From Chitinispirillaceae bacterium (GTDB lineage Bacteria > Fibrobacterota > Chitinivibrionia > Chitinivibrionales > Chitinispirillaceae), in contig JAFGDP010000040.1 in assembly GCA_016932075.1 (NCBI GenBank), positions 1 to 42,892 of the forward strand: 42,892 nucleotides of DNA, read 5' to 3'. A program made the translations under genes and the position numbers. The notes under the pieces are model-generated. The model saw only the letters and a list, made by a program, of their open reading frames with translations. It searched no databases and was not told the DNA's origin. Below, in pieces: positions 15,076 through 23,279 of this stretch. The number at the start of each line of letters is the position of its first letter. Position 1 is the stretch's first letter.

Positions 15076-16185
15076 ATGGTTTCTGTTCTAAAAATCGAAA
15101 AAGAACTGAATGAAGGAATCCGGGATTTCCTGCGCTTTCTGCTCGAGGCGGGCAAAGTTAAGGGCGTATTTTGCCTGACACGCAAGGGAAAGTCCGGCGC
15201 TGTCCGTTATGCTCTGATTACCGACGCACGCAGAATCCCGGAGGCCGTTCCATTTTATCCGGTAATGCCGAACAACGCGGCAAAAATGCTGTCGCAGATA
15301 ACATTACACGGCCCCGCGAAAGATCCTGTTGCCGCCGTCCTTAGGCCATGTGAGTTAAGGGCCTTCGTGGAACTTGGCAAACGCCGTCAGGGCAATCCGT
15401 CAAACATAATCACCATATGTTCGACATGTACGGGTGTGTTACCTTTGAAACAACTCATACGAGGCGACGAAGAACACCTGGTCAGGGAATATTGGAAGGC
15501 CGTTAAATGTACAGAACCTGTTGCAGGTACCCGTGATGCGTGCAGGGGATGCGAGCAATTCACTCCTGAAGGCGCAGATTTTATTGTGAGCATAGCGGCT
15601 AGAAAAAATCTCGACAGGGAATGCATCATATTTCCAGCTACGGAAGAAGCTGTATCGCTTTGCAGGGACATGGAAGCCGCGCGCGGGGAAGACGAGATAG
15701 AAACCGCGCACGTGCGCAGGCTGCGGGAGAACAGGAGCACAGCGCGGAAGAGGCAACGCGGGGAATTGGAGAAAAGAGCGTCAGGTCTCAGCGGAATGGT
15801 CAATGTTTTCACCGCATGTGTGAACTGTCGCGCGTGTCGGACCGTATGCCCGATCTGCTATTGTACGCGCTGCGAGTTCGACGCGCCACGCTGGGAGCAC
15901 ACGCCCGAGGACGTTAAAGCAGGTATACGGAAACGAGGGGGTATGCGACTCCCCGCGGGCACGCTGAATTTCCACCTTGGCCGTCTTCTTCACATGGGTA
16001 TTTCGTGCGTGGGATGTGGCATGTGCAGCGATGTCTGTCCGGCCGATATCCCGGTTTCCGAAATCTTCTCGAATACAGGACGGTCGATCCAAGATATGTT
16101 CGCTTACGTTCCTGGCAAAGATGCAGAAGAAAAGGTTCCCCTCACCGTGTTCAGGGAAAAGGAACTGTCTGAGGTGGAACATTAA
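15076..16185 (+). CDS. FdhB-like Fe-S protein, paralogue 2
   Basis: 369-residue paralogue of the preceding gene, beginning 1 bp after its stop with GGAAGA upstream of the ATG at 15076. It has the canonical RPCELRAFVELGK segment (~96-108), CSTCTGVLP, ACRGCEQF, a long Arg/Glu-rich helix (~205-235), then ACVNCRACRTVCPICYC and CVGCGMCSDVCP, ending YVPGKDAEEK. Two adjacent, related but diverged copies suggest a heterodimer. Since no formate dehydrogenase catalytic subunit is encoded in the window, the fdhB label describes family only. Confidence 0.85.
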   Translation: MVSVLKIEKELNEGIRDFLRFLLEAGKVKGVFCLTRKGKSGAVRYALITDARRIPEAVPFYPVMPNNAAKMLSQITLHGPAKDPVAAVLRPCELRAFVELGKRRQGNPSNIITICSTCTGVLPLKQLIRGDEEHLVREYWKAVKCTEPVAGTRDACRGCEQFTPEGADFIVSIAARKNLDRECIIFPATEEAVSLCRDMEAARGEDEIETAHVRRLRENRSTARKRQRGELEKRASGLSGMVNVFTACVNCRACRTVCPICYCTRCEFDAPRWEHTPEDVKAGIRKRGGMRLPAGTLNFHLGRLLHMGISCVGCGMCSDVCPADIPVSEIFSNTGRSIQDMFAYVPGKDAEEKVPLTVFREKELSEVEH

Positions 16186-16205
16186 TCGAATGCAAAAGGG
16201 GATAT

Positions 16206-16763
16206 ATGGCTGTCAAGAAAAAAACCTTAAAAGCAAAGAAAATAACTGAAACCGGGCTAAAGCCGAGCGATATAAAAAAGAGTGACAGAACAGTCGCTGT
16301 TGACGATCTGGATCCTTCCTTCTGCGACGAAGTCGCGTCGCTGCCGGGCGGCGAGAACATCAGGAAATGCTTCGCATGCGGTACCTGTGCGGCAGGATGC
16401 CCGGTGACTGCCATTGACGAGAGCTACAACTCCCGCAGGTTAATCCGCCAGATTCTACTGGGCATGCGCGATGAGGTTCTGCGGTCGCCGGTAATCTGGT
16501 TCTGCATGATGTGCTATCGGTGTACAGCCCGTTGTCCGCAGGAAGTGAATTTCACCGACATCATGCGCGTGTTGCGACATCTCGCTATCAAACATGGCTA
16601 TGCACCGGCCGACATGCTGTCCAGCAGCGACGAGGTTGACCGCTACGCCCAGATGATTCGGCGTGATATGATACAGAACACCATGGAAGGCCGAAACCAG
16701 GTGGTGCAGGAAATCAAGGACAGAATAGCGAAAGTCGATAAGAGGAATGCCAAAAATGCCTGA
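16206..16763 (+). CDS. HdrC-like 2x[4Fe-4S] protein
   Basis: 185-residue HdrC homologue with two ferredoxin-type sites: C55, C58, C61, C65 (CFACGTCAAGCP) and C100, C103, C106, C110 (CMMCYRCTARCP), followed by the family-typical DIMRVLRHLAIKHGY. A Lys-rich N-terminal extension of ~35 residues and a charged C-terminal tail flank the core. AAAGGGG sits just before the ATG. In methanogens HdrC passes electrons from HdrA to the HdrB catalytic subunit; here no HdrB gene follows. The next gene is an FrhB-type protein, which overlaps its end. Confidence 0.9.
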   Translation: MAVKKKTLKAKKITETGLKPSDIKKSDRTVAVDDLDPSFCDEVASLPGGENIRKCFACGTCAAGCPVTAIDESYNSRRLIRQILLGMRDEVLRSPVIWFCMMCYRCTARCPQEVNFTDIMRVLRHLAIKHGYAPADMLSSSDEVDRYAQMIRRDMIQNTMEGRNQVVQEIKDRIAKVDKRNAKNA

Positions 16764-17877
16764 GGACATTAAAAGCTTCCACGATCTGATTACCGAAGTT
16801 CAGCAACCCGGTTTTTGCGGGCGATGCGGCGGTTGCGTGTCGTTCTGCTCGGCGGGGGAACTGAACGCTTTGCGGATAAGCAGGGAAAACATACCCGAAT
16901 TTGCCGACGAGACAAAGTGCCTGAAATGCGGTATTTGTTACTTGATTTGTCCTCAGGTGAAGGCGCTTGATGGGGATGTCGCGAAGAAGTTCGGATGGAA
17001 ACAACCGGTGGGGTATTTTCGCCTTTTGCGATCGGCGAAGACAAGGGGTCGTACGGTCGCCCGTCGGGCAACCGACGGCGGTGTGGTAACGTCGCTGTTA
17101 CTTTACGCGTTAAAACACGGGATGATTGACGGCGCGGTGGTGGCGCGAGAAACCGGACCATTCGCGAGAGCTCCGGAAATCGCAACGACCGAACGCGAAT
17201 TGACAAACGCAGCCGGTTCGCATTATGACGATGGTGCACAACTCAGCAAGGTGGGAAAAAGCTATTCATCCTTCGTGCCGGCCATCCGCGAAGTGCGCGA
17301 GCTGACGCGGCACGGGATGCGTCGGGTCGCATTTGTTGGTACGCCGTGCCAGGTACGTGCGTTGCGCAAAATGCAGCTGTTGAAAGTAGTCCCTTCCGAC
17401 ATCGTGACCATGGTCATAGGACTCTTCTGCATGGAGAACTTCTCTTTCGGCACGGCGGCGCGCAAGAAGCTTGAGAAACAACTGGGGATAAGCCTGGAAG
17501 ACGTAGTGAAACTGAACGTCAAGGATGACGTTATCATGACCATGAGCAACGGGGAAGCGCTTCACGTTCCGTTTGAACTGATGGACGACGTGGCCCGGCC
17601 GGCATGCTTCGCGTGCTCCGATTTTTCTAATGAATTCGCGGATATTTCGTGCGGCGGCCTGGGATCTCCCGACGGTTATACGACCGTGATGGTAAGAACT
17701 TCTGTGGGCGAGACAATATACAACAGAGCAAAACGCGAAGGGTTCATCCGCGAAATGGTTTTCAAGAGCCCGGAGGCGTCACGGATACACCATACCACCA
17801 TGATGGCAAAAATCGTATCGTTTTCGCGGCGGAAACGACGTCGTGCATCTGAAGCAAGGACGTTACCCCATGCATAA
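16756..17877 (+). CDS. FrhB/FpoF-family flavin Fe-S oxidoreductase subunit
   Basis: 373-residue member of the coenzyme F420 hydrogenase/dehydrogenase beta-subunit family. Two N-terminal [4Fe-4S] sites (CGRCGGCVSFC, CLKCGICYLICP) precede the FrhB N- and C-domains: ATDGGVVTSLLLYAL, FVGTPCQVRALRKM, IGLFCMENF, CFACSDFSNEFADISCGGLG. In archaea these enzymes reduce or oxidise F420 with FAD; in bacteria without F420 the substrate is often unknown. An ATG at 16747 lies in frame but directly abuts the AGAGGA ribosome site; the ATG at 16756 has better spacing. It sits where an hdrB gene would be expected after hdrC. The C-terminus is Arg-rich (SRRKRRRA). Confidence 0.88.
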   Translation: MPEDIKSFHDLITEVQQPGFCGRCGGCVSFCSAGELNALRISRENIPEFADETKCLKCGICYLICPQVKALDGDVAKKFGWKQPVGYFRLLRSAKTRGRTVARRATDGGVVTSLLLYALKHGMIDGAVVARETGPFARAPEIATTERELTNAAGSHYDDGAQLSKVGKSYSSFVPAIREVRELTRHGMRRVAFVGTPCQVRALRKMQLLKVVPSDIVTMVIGLFCMENFSFGTAARKKLEKQLGISLEDVVKLNVKDDVIMTMSNGEALHVPFELMDDVARPACFACSDFSNEFADISCGGLGSPDGYTTVMVRTSVGETIYNRAKREGFIREMVFKSPEASRIHHTTMMAKIVSFSRRKRRRASEARTLPHA

Positions 17878-20800
17878 GCGCGCAGCTGTCATAGGAGGAG
17901 GAATCGCCGGCATCCAGGCTGCACTCGACCTAGGTTACATGGGCGTGGAAACATACCTGATCGAACGGGATCCCTCCATAGGCGGTCGCATGGCGCAACT
18001 CGACAAGACGTTCCCCACGAACGACTGCGCCATGTGTATCATGTCGCCAAAGTTGGTCGAAGTGGGGAGCCACCCCTACGTAACTATCATTACAAATGCG
18101 GAGGTTATGAGCGTTGATGGCGCGTATCCCCGTTTCAAGCTTCGCGTGCTGAAACATCCCCGGTATGTCGACGAAGAGAAATGTACGGGATGCGGGGTGT
18201 GCATGAGGAAATGTCCTACGAAAATCCCCGACCCATACAATAAAAATCTCACGACGGCCAAATGTATCCGCATCCCGTTTCCCCAGGCAGTACCGGCCGT
18301 CGCAGTGATAGATGCCACCCACTGCCTTTACTTCCAGAAAGGCAAATGCCGAATCTGCGAGAAATTCTGCGATGCCAAAGCAATAGACTATACACAACAG
18401 CAGCAGTTGATTAATCTGGAGGTAGGCGCCATCGTTGTAGCCAGCGGATCACAGGAATTTGACGCGCGGTGCAAGGGCGAGTATGGCTACGGCGTGTTTC
18501 CCAACGTGGTGACCAGCATCGAATTCGAACGGATACTCAGCGCGTCCGGGCCAACGGCAGGGCACGTGACACGGCCGTCCGACCACAAGGAACCCCGACG
18601 CATAGCCTTCGTACAGTGCGTCGGTTCCCGCGACATCAAGCAGGGCAACGAGCACTGTTCGGCAATCTGCTGCATGCAGGCAGCCAAACACGCCACCATC
18701 GTTCGCGAACACCTGCCCGAGGCGTCGGGCACGATTTTCTACATGGATATACGTTCCTATGGTAAAGGTTTCGACCGGTTCGTCGAGCGGGCAAGAGACG
18801 AGCACCGAACCCGGCTCGTGTGCGGCCGTATTGCGTCATTGGAAGAGGACCCGCGAACCGATAACGTGTTTGTCCACTATATCACCCAGGACGGGAACAT
18901 CTGTCGGGAAGAATTCGACCTTGTTGTTCTCTCTGTCGGACTGGAACCGTCGGCATCATCCACGAAAACGGTTCAGAGACTGGGTGCTGTGACTGATTCG
19001 AGAGGCTTTCTCGATATAGGCGATTTTGCCCCTGTTGATTCAAGCCGTCCCGGTATTTTCGCGTGCGGCAGCATTTCCGGTCCCAAGGACATCCCCGAAT
19101 CGGTAATGGAAGCTAGCGGGGCGGCGTCGGCTGCCGCAGCCACCCTCGGAGAGCTTCCCGCCAGAGAGATTCACGTCGACTATCCCGAGGAAAAGGACCT
19201 TCGAGGCCAACCGCCAAGAATCGGCGTCTTTGTCTGCCGCTGCGGTATCAATATTGCCTCGACGGTCGATGTGCCAGGTGTGGTCGACTACGCGATGGGA
19301 CTGCACCGGGTTAAACACGCCCAAGAGCTTCTTTTCTCGTGTTCCCAGGATTCGCAGAAAGCAATCGGGGCGGTCATTGAAGAAAAAAACCTGAATCGCA
19401 TCGTGGTGTGCGCGTGCACACCGCGCACTCATGAGCCGCTTTTCCAGAAGACTATCCGTGAAGCTGGGCTCAACCCGTACCTGTTCGAGTTTGCCAATAT
19501 ACGGGAACAGTGTTCATGGGTGCACCAAAAAGAACCCGAAAAGGCCACAACGAAGGCCAAAGACCTTTTGCGCAATGCCGTGGCAAAAGTAATTTCCGCA
19601 GAGCCTTTATACAGAAAATCGCTGGATGTCAACCGCGCGGCGCTGGTGATTGGAGCCGGCCTTGCCGGGATAACAGCCGCTCTTGATCTTACCAGACAGG
19701 GATACCAAGTTCATCTGGTTGAGAAAGAGCCTGAGCCAGGCGGCAATCTCAGACACGTTCTCACCACGTTGCAGGGAAATCCGACGAGGCCACTCCTGGT
19801 GGAGTTGGAGAAAAAAATTCGCGAGAATGATCGTATCAGGCTCTATCTGGACAGCAGGATCCATGATATCACAGGCTACGTGGGCAATTTTAAAACCACT
19901 CTCCGCAGCCGTAGCGGCGACGAGACTGTTGTTGAACATGGTGTGGTGATTGTTGCCGCCGGGGGCGAAGAATACCAGCCTGATGAGTACCTCTATGGCC
20001 GCGACGAACGTGTTGTTACCCAGCGGCGCCTTGAAGAACTGCTGGACGAAGTAACAACCGATGATGCCACTCAGCATCCATCGCCGCTCTCAAACCTGAA
20101 ATCCGTCACTATGATCCAATGTGTCGGGTCACGAGACGACAAGCATCCTTATTGCAGTCGGGTCTGTTGCAGCACTGCTGTCAAGAATGCAATCCGTCTC
20201 AAGGAGCTCAGGCCGGATGTTTCGGTATATGTGCTTTTCAGAGACGTACGCACGTATGGACTGCGGGAACATTTCTACCGGGCAGCGCGCGAAAAAGGAG
20301 TCCTGTTTATCCGATACAACGAGTACGAGAAACCAACAGTGATGCATGATGGAAACACTCTTAGGCTCAAGGTAAACGACAGCCTGCTTGGTAGTACCAT
20401 CTCTTTGAAACCGGATCTTGTGGTGCTCAGCACCGGTATCGTGGCGAATGCGGACAACAAGGCTTTATCGCAGTTTTTGAAAGTACCTCTGGACGGTGAC
20501 GGGTTTTTCCTTGAAGCGCACGTCAAGCTTCGTCCCGTGGACTTTGCTACGGACGGTGTATTTGTCTGCGGATTGGCCCATTACCCCAAGGACATCAACG
20601 AAACCATCGCCCAGGCACGGGCTGCCGCAGGCCGAGCTGCCACCGTGTTAAGCAGGGACCGCATCGAGGCCGAAGGAAAGGTTTCTTCTGTTCGTGAAGA
20701 CCGGTGCAGCGGGTGCGGGGCATGCGTCGCGGTGTGCCCATACAATGCGGTCGAACTTGACGCTTCAAGCGGGCGTGCAACGGTCAATGAAGCGCTTTGC

Positions 20801-20899
20801 AAGGGCTGCGGCGCGTGCGCGGCAACATGTCGTGCTGCGGCCATCGACCTGCGCGGCTTCCGTAACGAACAAATCCTGAATGCCCTGGCGGCGCTATAG
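17870..20899 (+). CDS. hdrA: HdrA-3: intact tandem HdrA flavoprotein
   Basis: 1009-residue HdrA, the intact reference for the split copies here. First half: IGGGIAGIQAALDL, TFPTNDCAMCIMSP, CTGCGVCMRKCP (C105-C115), CLYFQKGKCRICEKFC, CVGSRD, YMDIRSYGKGFD, and GPKDIPESVMEASGAASAAA. Linker: IGVFVCRCGINIAS. Second half: VIGAGLAGITAALDL, CVGSRDDKHPYCSRVCC, LFRDVRTYG, GLAHYPKDINETIAQARAAAGRAA, and a C-terminal ferredoxin with sites CSGCGACVAVCP and CKGCGACAATCR. HdrA is the flavin-based electron-bifurcating subunit of Hdr complexes. The ATG at 17870 overlaps the FrhB gene by 8 bp with AAGGA about 9 bp upstream. It is followed by mvhD and flx-like genes, so it most likely forms an Flx-Hdr type NADH:ferredoxin complex. 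Confidence 0.95.
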   Translation: MHKRAAVIGGGIAGIQAALDLGYMGVETYLIERDPSIGGRMAQLDKTFPTNDCAMCIMSPKLVEVGSHPYVTIITNAEVMSVDGAYPRFKLRVLKHPRYVDEEKCTGCGVCMRKCPTKIPDPYNKNLTTAKCIRIPFPQAVPAVAVIDATHCLYFQKGKCRICEKFCDAKAIDYTQQQQLINLEVGAIVVASGSQEFDARCKGEYGYGVFPNVVTSIEFERILSASGPTAGHVTRPSDHKEPRRIAFVQCVGSRDIKQGNEHCSAICCMQAAKHATIVREHLPEASGTIFYMDIRSYGKGFDRFVERARDEHRTRLVCGRIASLEEDPRTDNVFVHYITQDGNICREEFDLVVLSVGLEPSASSTKTVQRLGAVTDSRGFLDIGDFAPVDSSRPGIFACGSISGPKDIPESVMEASGAASAAAATLGELPAREIHVDYPEEKDLRGQPPRIGVFVCRCGINIASTVDVPGVVDYAMGLHRVKHAQELLFSCSQDSQKAIGAVIEEKNLNRIVVCACTPRTHEPLFQKTIREAGLNPYLFEFANIREQCSWVHQKEPEKATTKAKDLLRNAVAKVISAEPLYRKSLDVNRAALVIGAGLAGITAALDLTRQGYQVHLVEKEPEPGGNLRHVLTTLQGNPTRPLLVELEKKIRENDRIRLYLDSRIHDITGYVGNFKTTLRSRSGDETVVEHGVVIVAAGGEEYQPDEYLYGRDERVVTQRRLEELLDEVTTDDATQHPSPLSNLKSVTMIQCVGSRDDKHPYCSRVCCSTAVKNAIRLKELRPDVSVYVLFRDVRTYGLREHFYRAAREKGVLFIRYNEYEKPTVMHDGNTLRLKVNDSLLGSTISLKPDLVVLSTGIVANADNKALSQFLKVPLDGDGFFLEAHVKLRPVDFATDGVFVCGLAHYPKDINETIAQARAAAGRAATVLSRDRIEAEGKVSSVREDRCSGCGACVAVCPYNAVELDASSGRATVNEALCKGCGACAATCRAAAIDLRGFRNEQILNALAAL

Positions 20900-20911
20900 A
20901 AACGTAGACTC

Positions 20912-21367
20912 ATGACAAAAGAAACCGACATAAAACAAGGCGACTGGGAACCAAAAATTGTGGCATTTTTGTGCAATTGGTGTTCGTATGCCGGGGCTGA
21001 CCTGGCCGGTGTCAGCCGGCTACAATATCCGCCCAATGTACGCGTAATTCGGGTCCCGTGTTCGGGAAGAATAAATCCATTATATATAGTCAAGGCGTTG
21101 CAGAACGGCGTTGACGGTGTGCTGGTTTCGGGTTGTCATCCGGGTGATTGCCACTATATCAGCGGCAACCTAGTAGCAAGGCGGAAGTTTGCCCTGCTCA
21201 AGGACTTCCTCACCTACCTTGGTATCGAACATCAGCGCGTGCAGTTCTCGTGGGTTTCCGCATCTGAAGGCGCCCAGTTCGCGTCGCTCATTGCACAGGT
21301 TGTGAATGATATCAAGCAGATAGGCCCTGCGAGTAAACTCATGAAAACGGGAGCCGGCAGCGCATGA
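20912..21367 (+). CDS. MvhD-like [2Fe-2S] protein, copy 3 (FlxD-like)
   Basis: 151-residue MvhD/FlxD-family protein with CNWCSYAGAD, VPCSGR and GCHPGDCHY. In the second motif it has Pro-Cys-Ser where copies 1 and 2 have Met-Cys. It starts 12 bp after HdrA-3 and overlaps the next gene by 4 bp (ATGA). Position between HdrA-3 and the Flx-type genes fits the role of FlxD, the connector between NADH dehydrogenase subunits and HdrA. Confidence 0.92.
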   Translation: MTKETDIKQGDWEPKIVAFLCNWCSYAGADLAGVSRLQYPPNVRVIRVPCSGRINPLYIVKALQNGVDGVLVSGCHPGDCHYISGNLVARRKFALLKDFLTYLGIEHQRVQFSWVSASEGAQFASLIAQVVNDIKQIGPASKLMKTGAGSA

Positions 21368-22248
21368 ACCCAGAGGAAAAGGAACTGAAAACCATAGTTC
21401 GTAAGCTTCTTTCCGAAAGCACCGTTGATGTTGTCATAGGTTTTGAGAAAGGAACGATCCCGGCGAGAATGCGACCCGCATTTTTCCGTGATGCCGGTGC
21501 GGTGGACCAGCTGGTCTGGAATTCTCACTGCTCGAATAACCTTGCGGTGTATCTGCCGGCAATGTTCAGAAAACCAATCCGTGCGAAGGATTGGAACCCC
21601 CCGAAAGTGGCGATCGTTGCCAAGGGGTGTGATGGGCGTTCGGTCGTCGGACTTCTGAAAGAAAAGCAGGTGCCGAGAGACAATATTGTGATCATCGGTA
21701 TGCCTTGCTCGGGCATGATGGACGGCGATGAACTCCACCAGGCATGCCTGGAATGCACCCATCCATTCCCTGATGTTGTCGATATCGCGGTCAGCGGAAG
21801 CGGCCGTGAAAAAGCGGAGGGAAAGCGCGAGCAGCTTATGGCGTTCGAGGCGAAATCTCCGGCTCAGCGATGGCAGTATTTCACTGACGAAATCTCGAAA
21901 TGCATCCGGTGCTATGCCTGCCGGCAGGCTTGTCCCAACTGTTACTGTGAGAGTTGTTTTGCCGACCAGGCCAAGCCGCGGTGGTTCGGTGCAGGCGATG
22001 ACATCTCAGATATTATGTCGTACCACATAGGTAGGATATTCCACCAGGCGGGACGGTGCGTGGAATGCGATGCGTGTGTACGGGCCTGCCCGATGGACAT
22101 CAACCTTCGATTGTTCACGCAGAAGCTGCCTGCGTCGATAGAAAAACTCTTCGGCTACATTCCAGGAATATCCGAAGAGGAACCGCCTCCCCTTTGTGCT
22201 TTCAGGGAAGACGATAACCAGGAATTTATAACGGAGCCCCATACATAA
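21364..22248 (+). CDS. FdhB/FlxC-like Fe-S protein, paralogue 3
   Basis: 294-residue protein related to the genes at 14004 and 15076, sharing CIRCYACRQACPNCYCESC (~178-196) and a second site CVECDACVRACPMDI, and the closing FGYIPGISEE. The N-terminal half has AKGCDGRSVVGLLKE and GMPCSGMMDG in place of RPCE-x-RA and CTGV motifs. It is about 65 residues shorter than the other two. ATGA overlap with mvhD upstream and a TAATG overlap with the next gene show tight coupling. By position it corresponds to FlxC or FlxB of the Flx-Hdr system of sulfate reducers; the exact equivalence is inferred. Confidence 0.82.
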   Translation: MNPEEKELKTIVRKLLSESTVDVVIGFEKGTIPARMRPAFFRDAGAVDQLVWNSHCSNNLAVYLPAMFRKPIRAKDWNPPKVAIVAKGCDGRSVVGLLKEKQVPRDNIVIIGMPCSGMMDGDELHQACLECTHPFPDVVDIAVSGSGREKAEGKREQLMAFEAKSPAQRWQYFTDEISKCIRCYACRQACPNCYCESCFADQAKPRWFGAGDDISDIMSYHIGRIFHQAGRCVECDACVRACPMDINLRLFTQKLPASIEKLFGYIPGISEEEPPPLCAFREDDNQEFITEPHT

Positions 22249-23279
22249 TGGAAGCTATCATCGCGAAGAAAGACTTGAAACGGCTCATGGAAGCAGCCAG
22301 GAAGCATGCTGTTGTATATATGCCGGTGAATCGTGACGGGGATGTAGGCCTTGCTGAAGCGGGCCCGGGAGACGAGATATCGTTCGAGTATTCAAACTTT
22401 AACCTCCCTGTCAAAAGAGAGGTATTCCCCTGGTGCGAAGTGTTGTTTGAGTATGAAAACGGGCATGCGAAGAAAGTGTCGATGTCTGAAGAAAAGAAGG
22501 TCATATTTGGCGTGCGTCCGTGCGATGCAGCCTCGCTGCTTATGCTCGACAGCGTATTCCTCAAATCACCGGCACAGGGACTGGATACTGAAAGAACCTA
22601 CGATGACCCTTACTATCGCGCGCGCCGTGAGGCAACCCTTTTCATTACCTTGGGATGCAACAGTCCTGAACAGACCTGCTTCTGCACTTCAGTGGATGGC
22701 GGGCCGTTCAGTGAAAAAGGGGCTGATATTATGGCCTGCGACGTGGGCGATACGATCCTGTTCAATACTGTCACAGAAAAAGGAGAGGCATTCCTGACCG
22801 AGCATCAAAGTCTTTTCGGGAAACCGTCATCCGACCACCTTCAGCAAAGGAACGAACGAAAGGGCGCTGCCGAAAAAAAGATAACAGAAACTAAGATTGC
22901 TGGCATATCAGAAGCGCTTGAGCGCAGCGAAGAATCAGCGTTATGGAAGGAAATATCTGAACGATGCCTCTCGTGTGGGGTCTGCACGTACCTTTGTCCA
23001 ACATGTCATTGCTTTGCTTTTCAGGACGAAGTTGGTAATGGGAAGCAAACAAAAAAGCGGATTCAGGACGCATGCATGTTTCCCTTCTTCACGCTGGAGG
23101 CATCAGGACACAATCCACGCCCCCGCAAGGAGTATAGGCTCAGGCAGAGAATCATGCATAAATTTCGGTATACCCAGGAAAACTATAACCGCCTGTTCTG
23201 CGTAGGTTGTGGACGCTGCATTACCAACTGCCCCGTAAACATAGACATCCGGGAAATCGCCAGGAAAGTGAACACATGA
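22248..23279 (+). CDS. FlxB/AsrA-like 4Fe-4S dicluster protein
   Basis: 343-residue protein of the family including anaerobic sulfite reductase subunit A (AsrA), sulfhydrogenase beta subunit (HyhB/HydB) and FlxB. The N-terminal half has FGVRPCDAASLLMLD (~84-98) and LGCNSPEQTCFCTS; the C-terminal half has two [4Fe-4S] sites, CLSCGVCTYLCPTCHC and CVGCGRCITNCPVNID. In its relatives it passes electrons between the NAD(P)H-oxidising FAD subunit and the catalytic or HdrA part. The FlxA gene follows with a 4-bp overlap, the same order as in asrAB and hydrogenase beta-gamma pairs. No siroheme sulfite reductase (AsrC) is encoded here. Confidence 0.87.
   Translation: MEAIIAKKDLKRLMEAARKHAVVYMPVNRDGDVGLAEAGPGDEISFEYSNFNLPVKREVFPWCEVLFEYENGHAKKVSMSEEKKVIFGVRPCDAASLLMLDSVFLKSPAQGLDTERTYDDPYYRARREATLFITLGCNSPEQTCFCTSVDGGPFSEKGADIMACDVGDTILFNTVTEKGEAFLTEHQSLFGKPSSDHLQQRNERKGAAEKKITETKIAGISEALERSEESALWKEISERCLSCGVCTYLCPTCHCFAFQDEVGNGKQTKKRIQDACMFPFFTLEASGHNPRPRKEYRLRQRIMHKFRYTQENYNRLFCVGCGRCITNCPVNIDIREIARKVNT

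Noticed and set aside
14004..16185. Formate dehydrogenase operon (because of FdhB-like genes)
   Set aside because: No molybdenum/tungsten catalytic subunit or maturation gene is present; the FdhB label only reflects family similarity.
9898..17877. Classical sulfur-oxidising sHdr operon
   Set aside because: TusA and DsrE are present, but there is no HdrB, lipoate-binding protein or lipoate assembly gene, and the HdrA proteins are accompanied by NADH modules and MvhD, typical of bifurcating systems.
23207..23275. Extended N-terminus of the FlxA-like protein
   Set aside because: These codons lie within the upstream gene and resemble no family; the ATG at 23276 with a 4-bp overlap fits the cluster's pattern.
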